Origin: Puniceicoccaceae bacterium
GTDB taxonomy: Bacteria > Verrucomicrobiota > Verrucomicrobiia > Opitutales > Coraliomargaritaceae
Assembly: GCA_018402305.1 (NCBI GenBank)
Contig: JAGYJE010000001.1
Span: 124,001-188,000 of the forward strand
Reading direction: 5' to 3'
Length of the DNA stretch: 64,000 bases
A program made the position numbers and the translations under genes. The notes beneath the pieces are model-generated. The model saw only the letters and a list, made by a program, of their open reading frames with translations. It was not told where the DNA came from and did not search any database. Below, piece after piece: positions 1 through 9,024 of this stretch (position 1 is its first letter; every line of letters starts with the position of its first letter).

Positions 1-1
1 C

Positions 2-310
2 TGGCCTCTCTATGCCGTTGAATCCGTGGGCAGCAAAGACTTCCATAAACCCTTTGCGTATCAAAACGGCGGCGACTGGCCCTGGTGGGGCGGTCGAATC
101 GTTCAGGGCTTGGCTGTCACCGGTCTAGTCGACGAAGCGGAGGAAGTCTTGATTCCGATACTGGAGATGGTGGAGGAATTTGACGGATTCTACGAATGGC
201 ATGGACCGGACGGCACACCGCACGGTTCAAAAAGTTTCCGGGGCGCGGCGGGTGCTGTCTGCAAAGCGATCAGGATGCTCAGCGCTGAACCCCTGAAATC
301 TTACCGATAG
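2..310 (+). CDS. C-terminal end of a six-hairpin glycosidase-like protein (5' truncated by window)
   Basis: The frame is open from base 2, so the GTG at 26 offered by the ORF track is internal and the gene begins before the window. About 102 residues are visible. The segment YQNGGDWPWWGGR followed by a short helical tail resembles the last hairpins of (alpha/alpha)6-barrel glycosidases and glycogen-debranching-like enzymes, where a Y-Q-N-G-G-x-W-P-W motif lines the active-site end. The exact family cannot be fixed from this fragment. It is followed by 152 bp without a gene and then the LacI regulator, which fits the carbohydrate theme. That it belongs to the same regulon is inference; no operator is visible after it. 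Confidence 0.6.
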   Translation, partial: WPLYAVESVGSKDFHKPFAYQNGGDWPWWGGRIVQGLAVTGLVDEAEEVLIPILEMVEEFDGFYEWHGPDGTPHGSKSFRGAAGAVCKAIRMLSAEPLKSYR

Positions 311-450
311 GCATTCCATTCTGGCGGCTCGAGATCCCCTGGGGGTGGGTTGCAGAGGGGATCAATGAAGAATGGTTCTAACAACTGTTAGGAGGGGAGA
401 ACGGGAGAGGGAGAATTATTGCTTGACGCCCCGAAGTCGGCCTATTGCCT

Positions 451-462
451 CCAATCGATTGT
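451..462. promoter_or_regulatory. Putative LacI operator (site A), directly before the regulator start
   Basis: The palindrome CAATCGATTG (452-461) ends one base before the ATG at 463 of the LacI-family gene. It matches the core of four other palindromes in the first 10.2 kb. A TTGACG box lies upstream at 423-428. A repressor bound here would cover the ribosome entry region, so autoregulation is a reasonable inference. Confidence 0.6.
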
Positions 463-1485
463 ATGAGTGCCACTCGATTGACTTTGAAAAAGATTTCCGC
501 GGATTTGGGGCTGGATCCGGGGACCGTCTCGCATATCCTGAATCATGATGATGATCGCTATAGTGCCGCGACGCGGGGTCGGGTCATCGGCTACGCCCGG
601 AGGGTGGGCTATCGCAGCAATACCCTGGCCCGAGCCATGCGCACGAAAAAGACCGGGATTGTGGGGGTGCTTTTCCGGAAGGAACCGGGGCATCCACTCG
701 CGAACGAAGGTTTCTACATGCGTCTAATCGAGGGTTTGGAGAGTGAATTGCTGGATCATCATTACAAGATTCTGCTCTCTTCGGTCAACGACTCTGATAT
801 CGCTGCCGCCAAGGTGCCCGATATCTTGCTGGATGGCCTCGTCGAGGGCTTGGTGATCATCGGAAGCCGTGATGAGAGGTGGCTGCGTGCCGTAGGCAAG
901 GAGAATCCTAATCTGGTCTTATTGGATCAGGACTTGGAGGAATTCCATTGTGTGATCGGTGATTATGTTCAAAGTGGCCAAATCGCCGCTGAACATCTAC
1001 TGGCCTTAGGACATCGCCGCATCGGTGTGATTACCAGCCTAGAGGAAGATCCCAATTTTTCCAGACGAATCGAAGGCTTTGTGGACGTTATCAAAGCACG
1101 GGGGGGATGCCCCCCGGTCAGAATCTTCAAGGGCGATCCCTGGGGGGACGGGGGTGGTGACGTCGCCCGGGAACTTCAGAAAGAGGGCTTGCAGGGTATC
1201 ACCGCGCTGTTCGCGGTCAACGATCACCTCGCCCTGGGAGCCATCCGTGAGTTTACCCGTGCCGGGGTGGGGATTCCGGCGGAACTTTCCATTGTCGGGT
1301 GTGATAATCTTCCAAGCGGCACTCTGATCGACCCCAATCTCACGACGATACAAATTCCCAAGCGGAAGATGGGGCAGGAGGGCGCACGCCGCTTAATCCA
1401 CCTATTGGAGGTGTCCGAATCCAGCCCGCAAACCATCATTCTTTCAACCTCTTTGGTAGCCAGAGAAAGTTCGGCGGAGGTGTAG
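463..1485 (+). CDS. LacI-family transcriptional regulator
   Basis: A 340-residue protein. I start at ATG 463 rather than TTG 445 because the helix-turn-helix (LTLKKISADLGLDPGTVSHI) begins a few residues later, as is normal for LacI proteins, and because 445-462 contains the operator palindrome. The N-terminal 60 residues are the DNA-binding domain with hinge helix (NTLARAMR); the rest is a periplasmic-binding-protein-like effector domain with the usual VGVLF opening and the SIVGCDN / LTTIQIP motifs near the end. Length is typical. It opens a plus-strand catabolic locus whose promoters carry the same palindrome as its own 5' region, so it is the likely repressor of the sulfatase, hydrolase, ThuA and PEP-CTERM genes. 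The effector is unknown. Confidence 0.9.
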   Translation: MSATRLTLKKISADLGLDPGTVSHILNHDDDRYSAATRGRVIGYARRVGYRSNTLARAMRTKKTGIVGVLFRKEPGHPLANEGFYMRLIEGLESELLDHHYKILLSSVNDSDIAAAKVPDILLDGLVEGLVIIGSRDERWLRAVGKENPNLVLLDQDLEEFHCVIGDYVQSGQIAAEHLLALGHRRIGVITSLEEDPNFSRRIEGFVDVIKARGGCPPVRIFKGDPWGDGGGDVARELQKEGLQGITALFAVNDHLALGAIREFTRAGVGIPAELSIVGCDNLPSGTLIDPNLTTIQIPKRKMGQEGARRLIHLLEVSESSPQTIILSTSLVARESSAEV

Positions 1486-1520
1486 CCTCAAAGCCGTCCC
1501 GGGACGTTTCCGATTCTACT

Positions 1521-1540
1521 AAATCCAATCGTTTGGATTT
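1521..1540. promoter_or_regulatory. Putative LacI operator (site B)
   Basis: AAATCCAATCGTTTGGATTT is a 20-bp palindrome with one mismatched pair and carries the same half-site (ATCCAAWC) as the other four sites. It lies 55 bp before the ATG at 1596 of the beta-propeller gene. A TTGACT box overlaps its right end (1539-1544). Confidence 0.65.
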
Positions 1541-1595
1541 GACTTTGGTAAATCCGGTTTCAACCTGTTCAGTTCTTACACTCTTACACACTTTT

Positions 1596-3638
1596 ATGAA
1601 TACCTCGCATCTGCCTGACAGATTCTTCCATCCCATTGGTGAAAACGGTGGCTATCGATTTATGGAGCTTCCCACGAGCGAGGGGCACAATGCCGCCTGG
1701 GACCTGGCATTGGCTCGCAGCGGGAATGTCTACATCCCGATGTGCGGCGAGGCTTCCAAGTCCGTGGAGGTCGAGCTTTTCCAATACGACGCGGAATCGG
1801 ATGAGTTGTCATCCTGTTTCAAGATGGGGGACGCTTTTTATCGGGAGCCGAACACGATCCCCCATAGCAAGATTCACACCAGCCTGGCGGAGATGGAGGA
1901 CGGCACTCTGCTCATGGCGACGCATACGACGGCCGCCTCAAAAGGCCGCCCGGCTTGGCTCTTCGAGCAAAACTATCTGGACTTGAACGAGGGCTTTCCG
2001 GGATCTCATGTGCTGCATTACAATCCTCAGAATGGAAGTGTGCGCAGCCTGGGCATTCCCTTCCCGAGGGATTCGATCTACGGGGCGGTCTATGATGCCG
2101 CCACCCACGCTTATTGGTTCACAACTTTTCTACGCGGCCATTTGTGCCGCTGGAGTCTGGACAGTGGCGAACTGGTGAATCTTGGCCAGTTCGCGGAAGT
2201 TGGATCGTATTGTCTCTTCAGTGATGATCGACGCAATTTATACGCATCGAGTCGGTCGGGGCATTTGTTCCGAGTGCAAATGGACAGTTTGAAGGTGGAG
2301 CATTTAGGGAAAATGGAGGGAGATGATCATCCGGACACAAGGGTGCACCGCATGGTGGCGAAAAAGACCCGGCATCCCGACGGGCGTATTTTTATGGTGG
2401 TTCATTTTTGCAATCGGCTGACAATTCTCGATCCGAAGAGCGGACAGATTTCCTACTCCCGCTCGCTCATACCGAGTTGCTGTCCGACTTTTCAAAAGAC
2501 CAAAATCAACATGGCGCATTGGGACAGTGACGGGGTCTTATGGTATGCCATGACCTTTCCCTACAACGAGGGAGGAGTCGGCTGCACTCTGCAACTTTTC
2601 CGCTGGAGCGGGAGTGACGCCTCCGAGCCGGATTACCTGGGCATGATAGGGTCCGAGGCCCGCGCATCCGCCTCCTGCGGCAGCTCGGCCTATTGCGCGA
2701 AAACCGACCGGATTTATCTGGCCGATACCAACCACGGCGAAATACCACCGGGCTTGGGTATCCTGGATCTGGCGAAACTCCGAGAGGGACGTCATCCGGT
2801 CGCCAGAAAAAAAACGGTGGATGCCAATGCCTACCTGCTCTTTGACGAAGCGGCCGATCTCTATCCGGGGAGCCATTACGAAGAGGCGGTCCATGAGTCG
2901 CGGGAGACTTTGAAATTTCTCCATTCGGCTCAAGCCTTCATCCATGAATCCGCCAATCCCTATGTGCAGGCAGGAAGTATTGATGCGCTGCGTGTCTGGG
3001 AGCAGGTGCCATTCGGCGAAGGCGCGGTGCTGGCCATGGATTTTGATAGCGAGGCCGAGAAGGTGATTTGCTGGACAGGGCACTGGAAGGGAGGTATAGC
3101 CAAATGGAGAATTGAAATCCGTGATGGCTTGGTGCTGAACATTGAAAGAGCCGAACGGGAGATTCCCCGATTTTCTCAAAAACCCTCGGATCGTGTTCAA
3201 TCGGTGGCCCGGGCAGGACGGCGTTATTGCGCGGAGGTCACTGCGGAGCTCCGTTTGGAGTCGGGCGGCCTGCTGCGAGGCACGGAGGATGGCTGTGTTT
3301 TTCTCGTTTCCCCTGATGGGGTTATGTGTTCCTATGGCTCGCTCTCGGGCGGAGTCTCGATCCGGATGTTGACCGGGGGCCGGAGTTCTACGAACGAGTT
3401 CGTGGTCTTTGGAGTGGCCTCCGGTCCGAATGATCTAGGACTGCTCTTTGTCTGGTCGGTAGAGCGGGGCCTGCTCGAACTGGGTCGGGTCTGTGCGCCC
3501 GGTTCAGCCCTCGATCCACAGCAGTGTTTCAGCACACAACCGTCCTGCTTGTTATTTGATCCAGCATCACAGCGTCTTTTGGTGGGTTGTTCCGATCAGT
3601 TGGGAACGGTCTACTCCTTGCATGGAGTGCTCGTGTAG
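1596..3638 (+). CDS. Predicted beta-propeller protein of unknown function
   Basis: 680 residues from ATG 1596. The TTG at 1533 in the ORF track would lie inside operator site B and adds a stretch unlike a protein start, so I reject it. No signal peptide is visible, so it should be cytoplasmic. Many short blade-like units are seen, each with a turn and an aromatic strand (for example SGNVYIPMCGEA, THAYWFTTFLRGHLCRW, SGHLFRVQMDSLKVEHLG, DGVLWYAMTF), the pattern of SMP-30/WD-like propellers. No catalytic motif is recognised. It is the first structural gene after the LacI regulator and is followed after 30 bp by the sulfatase, suggesting co-transcription and a role in handling the same substrate. 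Function is not assigned. Confidence 0.75.
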   Translation: MNTSHLPDRFFHPIGENGGYRFMELPTSEGHNAAWDLALARSGNVYIPMCGEASKSVEVELFQYDAESDELSSCFKMGDAFYREPNTIPHSKIHTSLAEMEDGTLLMATHTTAASKGRPAWLFEQNYLDLNEGFPGSHVLHYNPQNGSVRSLGIPFPRDSIYGAVYDAATHAYWFTTFLRGHLCRWSLDSGELVNLGQFAEVGSYCLFSDDRRNLYASSRSGHLFRVQMDSLKVEHLGKMEGDDHPDTRVHRMVAKKTRHPDGRIFMVVHFCNRLTILDPKSGQISYSRSLIPSCCPTFQKTKINMAHWDSDGVLWYAMTFPYNEGGVGCTLQLFRWSGSDASEPDYLGMIGSEARASASCGSSAYCAKTDRIYLADTNHGEIPPGLGILDLAKLREGRHPVARKKTVDANAYLLFDEAADLYPGSHYEEAVHESRETLKFLHSAQAFIHESANPYVQAGSIDALRVWEQVPFGEGAVLAMDFDSEAEKVICWTGHWKGGIAKWRIEIRDGLVLNIERAEREIPRFSQKPSDRVQSVARAGRRYCAEVTAELRLESGGLLRGTEDGCVFLVSPDGVMCSYGSLSGGVSIRMLTGGRSSTNEFVVFGVASGPNDLGLLFVWSVERGLLELGRVCAPGSALDPQQCFSTQPSCLLFDPASQRLLVGCSDQLGTVYSLHGVLV

Positions 3639-3668
3639 TATCGAGAATTTGCGAAGTCACGACTTAAA

Positions 3669-5195
3669 ATGAAATACAACGTTTTGATGATTCTAGCCGA
3701 CCAGCACCACGCGGGACTGCTCGGGTGTGCGGGCGATCCCCAGGTGAAGACTCCCAACCTGGACCGGTTTGCGGCGTCGGGCGTGCGCTTCGCTGAAGCC
3801 TATTGCCAAAATCCGATTTGCACACCCAGCCGGGTGAGTATTCTTTCGGGGCAGTATTGTCAAAACCATGGCTACTACGGCCTTTCCGGTCCGTCCGAGC
3901 CGAGGCTATCCAATTTGTTTCGTCATTTCAAACAGGGCGGATACCGGACGGCAGGGATCGGCAAACTTCATTTGCCGGACTCTCCGCGCAATTGGATTGC
4001 CGATGATGTCGACCTATTCGCCGACTCGTATGAAATGGAAACTGGAGGCGAGGGTGATTCCGAGTATCTGCGTGCGCTTCAGCGCGACGGCCTTCGCGAA
4101 CTCGAGGATAGCTGGCACAATCCATATGAATATGGCGAAGCTTTGATTCCTCTGGATGCCATGCCTTCGAAGATGCCTTTTGAGCGGACGCAGGAGATGT
4201 GGTGTGCCGACAAGGTCATCGAGTTCATCGGCTCGGGCGACGAACGACCGTTTTTCATTCAAGCCAATTTTCAGAAACCGCACCATCCGCTCCTGCCGGT
4301 GAAAGCGTTCTGGGACCAGTATCCCGAGGATCTCGATCTTCCGGAGAGCTATGGAGAAAATCTGCATCACCGAGCACCGCACTTTCGGCATACTGCGGAA
4401 AATGCCCGCAGCTATTCCTGGGACTTTGCCGAGCCGGGTGAGGATGAGCTGGCCGGACCGCGACGGGCATGGCGGGGCACCCTGGCCTGCGTCACACAGT
4501 TGGATGCGGTTTTCGGGCGGCTGATGGACTTCCTTGAAAACGCGGGTCTCGCGGAAAACACCATCGTCATTTACGGCAGCGACCACGGCAGCTACCATAC
4601 GCGGCATGGCTTGCTTGAAAAGGCACCGGGCATTTGCTCGCAGGATGTCTGCCGCGTCCCTATGCTCTGGCGCGTGCCCGGGTTGACGCCCGAGAGCGGC
4701 ACCGTCTGCGGGGAACTGGTTGAAAACATCGATATGGCATCGACGCTCCCGGAGCTCTGCGGACTCGAAGCGATGGAGTCGGCGGACGGGTGTTCCCTCC
4801 GCGGCCTTCTGGCAGGCGCTCAAGAGCCGATCCGGGAAGTCGCGGTCACGGAAAACCCCTGGAGCAAGTCGATCCGTTGGGATCGCTGGCGGATGGTCCA
4901 CTATGTCGACGGTACCTTTCCTGAAAAAGGGCTGGGGGAACTCTACGACCTGGTGGCCGATCCGGGAGAAAGGGAAAACCTCTACGCCGCCGAATCACAC
5001 CGGGGCGTCAGGGACGCGGGCATACGGAAACTCTGCGATTGGCTGATCCGTAGCCGCCGTGTCCGAACCTCCCATCCCGCCGTGTGGACGGTGGACGAAA
5101 CGAACCGAGCGGTCTGCTACCCGACCTGCGAAGACGGCTTCGCGCCTTCCCGGTATCAACCGAGGAATCGGAAAGGCGATATTAAATACCTTTGA
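3669..5195 (+). CDS. Sulfatase (arylsulfatase-type, Cys-type formylglycine site)
   Basis: 508 residues, the usual sulfatase length. Near the start, LMILADQHH supplies the first metal-binding Asp (D11), and the signature C-x-P-S-R (CTPSRVSILSGQ, Cys51) is the site converted to formylglycine. The later SDHGSYH (D305, H306) supplies further metal ligands. These enzymes hydrolyse sulfate esters, often on polysaccharides. No N-terminal signal peptide is visible, so either hydrolysis is cytoplasmic or the true start differs; the sequence starts directly with the first beta strand, which favours a cytoplasmic enzyme. Maturation would need a formylglycine-generating enzyme or anSME, neither of which is in the window. 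It follows the beta-propeller gene by 30 bp. The exact substrate is not determinable here. Confidence 0.93.
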   Translation: MKYNVLMILADQHHAGLLGCAGDPQVKTPNLDRFAASGVRFAEAYCQNPICTPSRVSILSGQYCQNHGYYGLSGPSEPRLSNLFRHFKQGGYRTAGIGKLHLPDSPRNWIADDVDLFADSYEMETGGEGDSEYLRALQRDGLRELEDSWHNPYEYGEALIPLDAMPSKMPFERTQEMWCADKVIEFIGSGDERPFFIQANFQKPHHPLLPVKAFWDQYPEDLDLPESYGENLHHRAPHFRHTAENARSYSWDFAEPGEDELAGPRRAWRGTLACVTQLDAVFGRLMDFLENAGLAENTIVIYGSDHGSYHTRHGLLEKAPGICSQDVCRVPMLWRVPGLTPESGTVCGELVENIDMASTLPELCGLEAMESADGCSLRGLLAGAQEPIREVAVTENPWSKSIRWDRWRMVHYVDGTFPEKGLGELYDLVADPGERENLYAAESHRGVRDAGIRKLCDWLIRSRRVRTSHPAVWTVDETNRAVCYPTCEDGFAPSRYQPRNRKGDIKYL

Positions 5196-5229
5196 CTGGA
5201 AAATCTGTCAACAGGGCTATGAATCCCCC

Positions 5230-5258
5230 TTGACTCCAATCGATTGGATTCTATCTAT
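5230..5258 (+). promoter_or_regulatory. Promoter with LacI operator (site C) before the prepilin-like gene
   Basis: TTGACT (5230-5235) is overlapped at its last base by the perfect 14-bp palindrome TCCAATCGATTGGA (5235-5248). AT-rich DNA (ATTCTATCTATT) follows at the -10 distance. The ATG at 5270 is close behind. An operator lying in the spacer is classical steric repression geometry; the -10 assignment is weak. Confidence 0.65.
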
Positions 5259-5269
5259 TACTTAAAACA

Positions 5270-5986
5270 ATGAGTATCTTTTCCATGAAGTCTCCGTCCC
5301 TCCGCTCCCCGCTGAACGGAAGGCATCCCCGTGTGACCGCCGGATTCACTTTGATCGAGCTACTGGCCGTGATTGTGATCGTGGCGATTCTATTCGCCAT
5401 CCTGATACCAGTTCTGGGAAAAATGCGAGCACGTGCGAACGAGACGAAATGCGTGCAGAATCTGCGTACGATTGGCACCGGGATCCAGCTTTATGCGAAT
5501 GACAACGAGGGGGCGATTCCGAGTGGTTTTTCCATCGACGCTGAAGGCAATCCAACTCAGTTGTGGCAAAATGCGCTAGAACCTTATCTGGAGCTTCCCA
5601 AGTGGAGTTTGAGATCTCGCACCGTCTTTCAGTGTCCCTCCGCCAAGGGTCTTCCGGATGGCAGCACAACTGTTGGAGGTGCCACTACCTATGGGATGAA
5701 TTATTGGTTAGGTTTCAGGCCGCCTGGGAGCACCCCCATGACGGATCGTTTTTTAGGGATACCGGATGGGAGACGACTCGTCCTGGTGATGGATCAGCCT
5801 TTGATCAACAAAGATTATACGACGCCTGCGTCCTTCAGTCTCTCGACCGAGCGAAACGCTGAATATTTCCGTCACAACGGGAAGGCGAATGTCCTCTGGA
5901 CCGATTTATCCGTCTCGGCGGCCACTGAGGAGGCGTTAACAAAGGATTTGGGCAACTTGGAAAAGTCACTTTGGCGATTCAGGTAA
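5270..5986 (+). CDS. Prepilin-type N-terminal cleavage/methylation domain protein (type II secretion pseudopilin-like)
   Basis: 238 residues. A short basic leader is followed by GFTLIELLAVIVIVAIL (about residues 25-42), the prepilin peptidase recognition and hydrophobic stalk, with Glu at +5 of the mature protein. A globular region follows with NLRTIGTGIQLYANDNEG and, near the end, FRHNGKANVLWTDLSV, an H-x9-D variant of the motif seen in the large prepilin-like families of Planctomycetes and Verrucomicrobia. No pilus or secretion ATPase genes are nearby. It has its own LacI-type operator, so it is probably induced with the polysaccharide genes; a role in surface handling of substrate or secretion is inference. 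An in-frame ATG at 5285 is an alternative start. Confidence 0.85.
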   Translation: MSIFSMKSPSLRSPLNGRHPRVTAGFTLIELLAVIVIVAILFAILIPVLGKMRARANETKCVQNLRTIGTGIQLYANDNEGAIPSGFSIDAEGNPTQLWQNALEPYLELPKWSLRSRTVFQCPSAKGLPDGSTTVGGATTYGMNYWLGFRPPGSTPMTDRFLGIPDGRRLVLVMDQPLINKDYTTPASFSLSTERNAEYFRHNGKANVLWTDLSVSAATEEALTKDLGNLEKSLWRFR

Positions 5987-6058
5987 AAAAATCACCAATC
6001 CGATTCTCTCGTGTGCCCAATCTCGCAAATATCTTTCACTCAATACTAATCAAACATC

Positions 6059-8143
6059 ATGAAAAAATACTTCTTCCTTTCGCTCTTATCGTTTTGTCTC
6101 AGTCTCTTCGCATGGGCGGGGGACGAGTTCTCCTATGAGGACGTTTTCAAAACCCTTAAACTGCCACCTACCTTTTCAATTGATCCCGAGGGTGCCCGCG
6201 ACGGTGGGCCCGCGCTGATGCAAAGCAAGCAGCCGGATGATAAACATCAATTCCTGGTTTTGCATGCCTTCAAACCGGAATACCCCAAATACCAGTTTGG
6301 TGGATGGGTGCGGGTGGATCCAGAGCTTACTGGCTCCAGGGATGCTGCCGGATTTTTCATGCAGACCTCCGGCATCGACGGGATGCAAAGGAGCTATTAT
6401 ATCGGCGGTGCCGGAGACGCGGGACGAGTTCTCCCGGCCGATGGCACTTGGCAGTATGTTGAGGCCGTCTTGGAAATTCCGGACGAAGCAGTGTATGTTC
6501 AGTTTGGTGTCAGTTTTCGGGGAGGTTTAAGCAGAACAAAAGGAAAGTATTGGGTCGACGGTGCCTTCGTCAAACCTCTACCCATGGATCAGGCTTCGGC
6601 CTCGGTTGCGGTGAGGCATCCTCTGGGAGGGCGACTGGTTGGTGATTCGACGGTAAATGTTCGGGTAGAAGGATCGTTTTTCGGCACCTACGGCGAGGAT
6701 ATGAATGACTTTTTTAAAGTGATTGAATTGGGCGAGGGGGATCATGTGATCCGTCGGGTCTACCACATTGACGAAGCGATTGAGTTCGAGTTGTCGCCAG
6801 CGGATTATCCTACGGGAGTGGACATTCCGATCCGCTTTCATCTGGAAGAAAAAGAGTCCGGCAAAGTGCGTTCTGAAATTGCCTCGACCAGCTTGCGACG
6901 GGTCGAGATCGACCCCGCCAACAGTGTGACTGTCGACGAAAGAGGGCGGACGCTTGTCAATGGCCAGCCGTTCATGCCGATCGGGCTTTACATGGGGGTC
7001 GAGAATCGGGTCGATACGCTGATGACGGAACACTTCGAGTTGATTGCGGACTCTGACTTCAATACCGTCAAACCAAACACGATTCTTAAATCTTCAATCT
7101 TAAGAAGAGAACGGACTGCCGAAGAAATACTTGCCATCTTTGATGAGCTGGAGGCTTTTGGTCTTAAGTGTGTTCTGCACATCTCGAACGTCAAAGATTT
7201 CAGGGATGATGCACATCGGAAGAAATATCTTGGTATGTCTTACAACGCAGTAGAGAAGTGGCAAGGGCTGGAAGGATCAAATGCGATCCTCCGAAAGGTA
7301 GTCGAAACACTGAAAGGCCACCCGGCACTCCTTGCATACTACACCGGAGATGAACTGCGTTATTCCTGGAAGGATGTCTTGGTTGAAAAGCGATTACTCC
7401 TGCGGGAGATAGATCCTTCCCGTCCAACCTGGGGCGTTTTCATGCACATGCATTTAATCCCTCGAATGCTCGACTGCTATGACATCATTGGTGTGGATCC
7501 TTATCCGATCCGTCCATTCTATGGAAGTATCGGAGAAGTGCAAAAGTGGGCATGGGAGGCCAATCGCTCCGGTTGGCCACACTGGGATGTACCACAGTTG
7601 CATAATTTCGGACAATATAATTCAGCCCCACGGCGCTATCAGGACGACCCCGAGGCTTTCAAGCAACGAGACCAGCGTGCACCCAATCTTGACGAGCTGA
7701 AGGCCATGGTCTTGACCATGGCTGTTGAGGGGAGTAAGGGCTTTCTCTTTTACGCCTACAATGGCTTGCTCTTCGAGGCTCCCACAATTGGCGAAACCTT
7801 CGAGCAGCGCTGGCAAGATGCCAAAGATGTGGCAACGCTTCTCAAGCACTTGGAGCCTTTCATCATGTCCGACCATGACCGGGAGGAAATCAGCTGGGTC
7901 CGCGGTAACCCGGATGTAGTCGGGACTCGTATGCTTGCGGATGACGGTCGAGAGGCGGTGATCGTCGTCAATATGGTCAATCAGACGCGTGAAGTGGTCT
8001 TTCGGGTCTCTTCATCTGTGCAACCGGAAGTTGTCAGTGGTCACCGCGTCGTCATGTCGCCCTTCGATGGCGGCTATGAGCTGACTTGGAGCTCGGACCT
8101 GGTGGATTCCCTGGTTTTGCAAATATCCGACACTGAAAGCTGA
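6059..8143 (+). CDS. Secreted TIM-barrel glycoside-hydrolase-like protein
   Basis: 694 residues with a clear signal peptide (MKKYFFLSLLSFCLSLFAWAG, cleavage near residue 20). Residues about 25-180 look like a carbohydrate-binding beta-sandwich. A linker sandwich leads to VDERGRTLVNGQPFMPIGLYMG (about residue 295 on), the phrase that opens TIM-barrel domains of GH2/GH5/GH42-like enzymes. The barrel then shows LAYYTGDE (candidate acid/base Glu) and DIIGVDPYP. A final small beta domain follows. The exact GH family is not recognised. It lies 72 bp after the prepilin-like gene, probably in the same transcript, and should act in the periplasm or outside the cell on the same substrate as the sulfatase. 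Confidence 0.75.
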   Translation: MKKYFFLSLLSFCLSLFAWAGDEFSYEDVFKTLKLPPTFSIDPEGARDGGPALMQSKQPDDKHQFLVLHAFKPEYPKYQFGGWVRVDPELTGSRDAAGFFMQTSGIDGMQRSYYIGGAGDAGRVLPADGTWQYVEAVLEIPDEAVYVQFGVSFRGGLSRTKGKYWVDGAFVKPLPMDQASASVAVRHPLGGRLVGDSTVNVRVEGSFFGTYGEDMNDFFKVIELGEGDHVIRRVYHIDEAIEFELSPADYPTGVDIPIRFHLEEKESGKVRSEIASTSLRRVEIDPANSVTVDERGRTLVNGQPFMPIGLYMGVENRVDTLMTEHFELIADSDFNTVKPNTILKSSILRRERTAEEILAIFDELEAFGLKCVLHISNVKDFRDDAHRKKYLGMSYNAVEKWQGLEGSNAILRKVVETLKGHPALLAYYTGDELRYSWKDVLVEKRLLLREIDPSRPTWGVFMHMHLIPRMLDCYDIIGVDPYPIRPFYGSIGEVQKWAWEANRSGWPHWDVPQLHNFGQYNSAPRRYQDDPEAFKQRDQRAPNLDELKAMVLTMAVEGSKGFLFYAYNGLLFEAPTIGETFEQRWQDAKDVATLLKHLEPFIMSDHDREEISWVRGNPDVVGTRMLADDGREAVIVVNMVNQTREVVFRVSSSVQPEVVSGHRVVMSPFDGGYELTWSSDLVDSLVLQISDTES

Positions 8144-8260
8144 ATTGTCAGGGACAGGCGTAGCGGCCTCCTTCTGGATATTAAAGATTGAATGAATTTC
8201 TGACACAAAACCCTCGGCTATGCTATGTGAAATTTTCCCAAAAGATGGTCAAAAATTTAT

Positions 8261-8289
8261 TTGACAATCCAATCGATTGGATCATTGAT
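8261..8289 (+). promoter_or_regulatory. Promoter with LacI operator (site D) before the ThuA gene
   Basis: A consensus TTGACA (8261-8266) is followed immediately by the perfect 16-bp palindrome ATCCAATCGATTGGAT (8267-8282), which fills a 17-bp spacer before ATTGAT (a weak -10). The surrounding ~90 bp (8235-8325) aligns without gaps to the promoter at 10103-10193. It serves the ThuA gene at 8354. Confidence 0.7.
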
Positions 8290-8353
8290 GAAATATCTTC
8301 AGCCAAATCTGTTGCTCTCACCATCCGAAAAACAAAACCCTATCAACTGAACA

Positions 8354-8989
8354 ATGCAGGACGACAAGCCTATCAAGGTCATGGTTATGGGTGGACACAC
8401 CCAGGGCTTTCACCAGTTCTCCATCATGGGACCGATCTATGAGGACTTCCTCACAGCGGCCGGTTTCGAGGTAACGCTCACGGAGGACCGTGACGATTTC
8501 ACCAAGGAGCGGATCGCGCCGTATGATGTGATTGTGGATTATACAACCGGAGGGGACCTGACCGACGAGCAGCGAACCGGTTTGCTGGGCGGCATCATCT
8601 CCGGAAAGGGATTCATCCCCGTTCATTCGGCGGCGGACTCATTCAAGGGAACACAGGGGTATATCCCCATGGTCGGCGGCAAGTTCCTGACGCATCCGGC
8701 GGGCACGGTCGATTTGACCTTCAATATCCTCGACCGCCATCATCCGGTCGTTGCGGGTATCCCGGACTTCACGATGCCCGAAGAACTGTACCTGATGGAG
8801 ACCTACGGTCATTTCGAGCTTCTGATGAGCACATGGTACAAGGGTTTCGCCCGTCCCATCACATGGATAAAACCCTACGGGCACGGACGTGTGCTCTACA
8901 CCGCCCTGGGACATGGCGAACCCCAGACCCGCAATGCAAACTTCCAGCGCCTCATCGTCAACGGTGTCAAATGGTGTATGGATAAATAA
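8354..8989 (+). CDS. ThuA-like domain protein (trehalose-utilization type)
   Basis: 211 residues, a full single ThuA-like (glutamine-amidotransferase-fold) domain: KVMVMGGHTQGFH at the start, DVIVDYTTGGDLTDEQ, GFIPVHSAADSF in the middle (the usual nucleophile-elbow region), PVVAGIPDF and GRVLYTALGHGEPQ near the end. These match the general G-x-H-P-V and R-V-F-Y-x-x-L-G-H pattern of the family. ThuA proteins accompany sugar oxidoreductases, and 3-keto-sugar chemistry has been proposed for such pairs. Here the GFO/IDH/MocA gene follows after 35 bp, the common pairing. It starts a new transcript under operator site D. No signal peptide. Confidence 0.88.
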   Translation: MQDDKPIKVMVMGGHTQGFHQFSIMGPIYEDFLTAAGFEVTLTEDRDDFTKERIAPYDVIVDYTTGGDLTDEQRTGLLGGIISGKGFIPVHSAADSFKGTQGYIPMVGGKFLTHPAGTVDLTFNILDRHHPVVAGIPDFTMPEELYLMETYGHFELLMSTWYKGFARPITWIKPYGHGRVLYTALGHGEPQTRNANFQRLIVNGVKWCMDK

Positions 8990-9024
8990 CGGCTTCCAAT
9001 ACCAACAACGCAAGGAGTCAATAG

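Noticed and set aside
1533-1595. TTG start for the beta-propeller gene as in the ORF track
   Set aside because: It lies inside the operator palindrome; ATG 1596 gives a normal protein start.
4014-4901. 295-residue minus-strand ORF opposite the sulfatase
   Set aside because: Shadow of the sulfatase frame; no protein-like motif.
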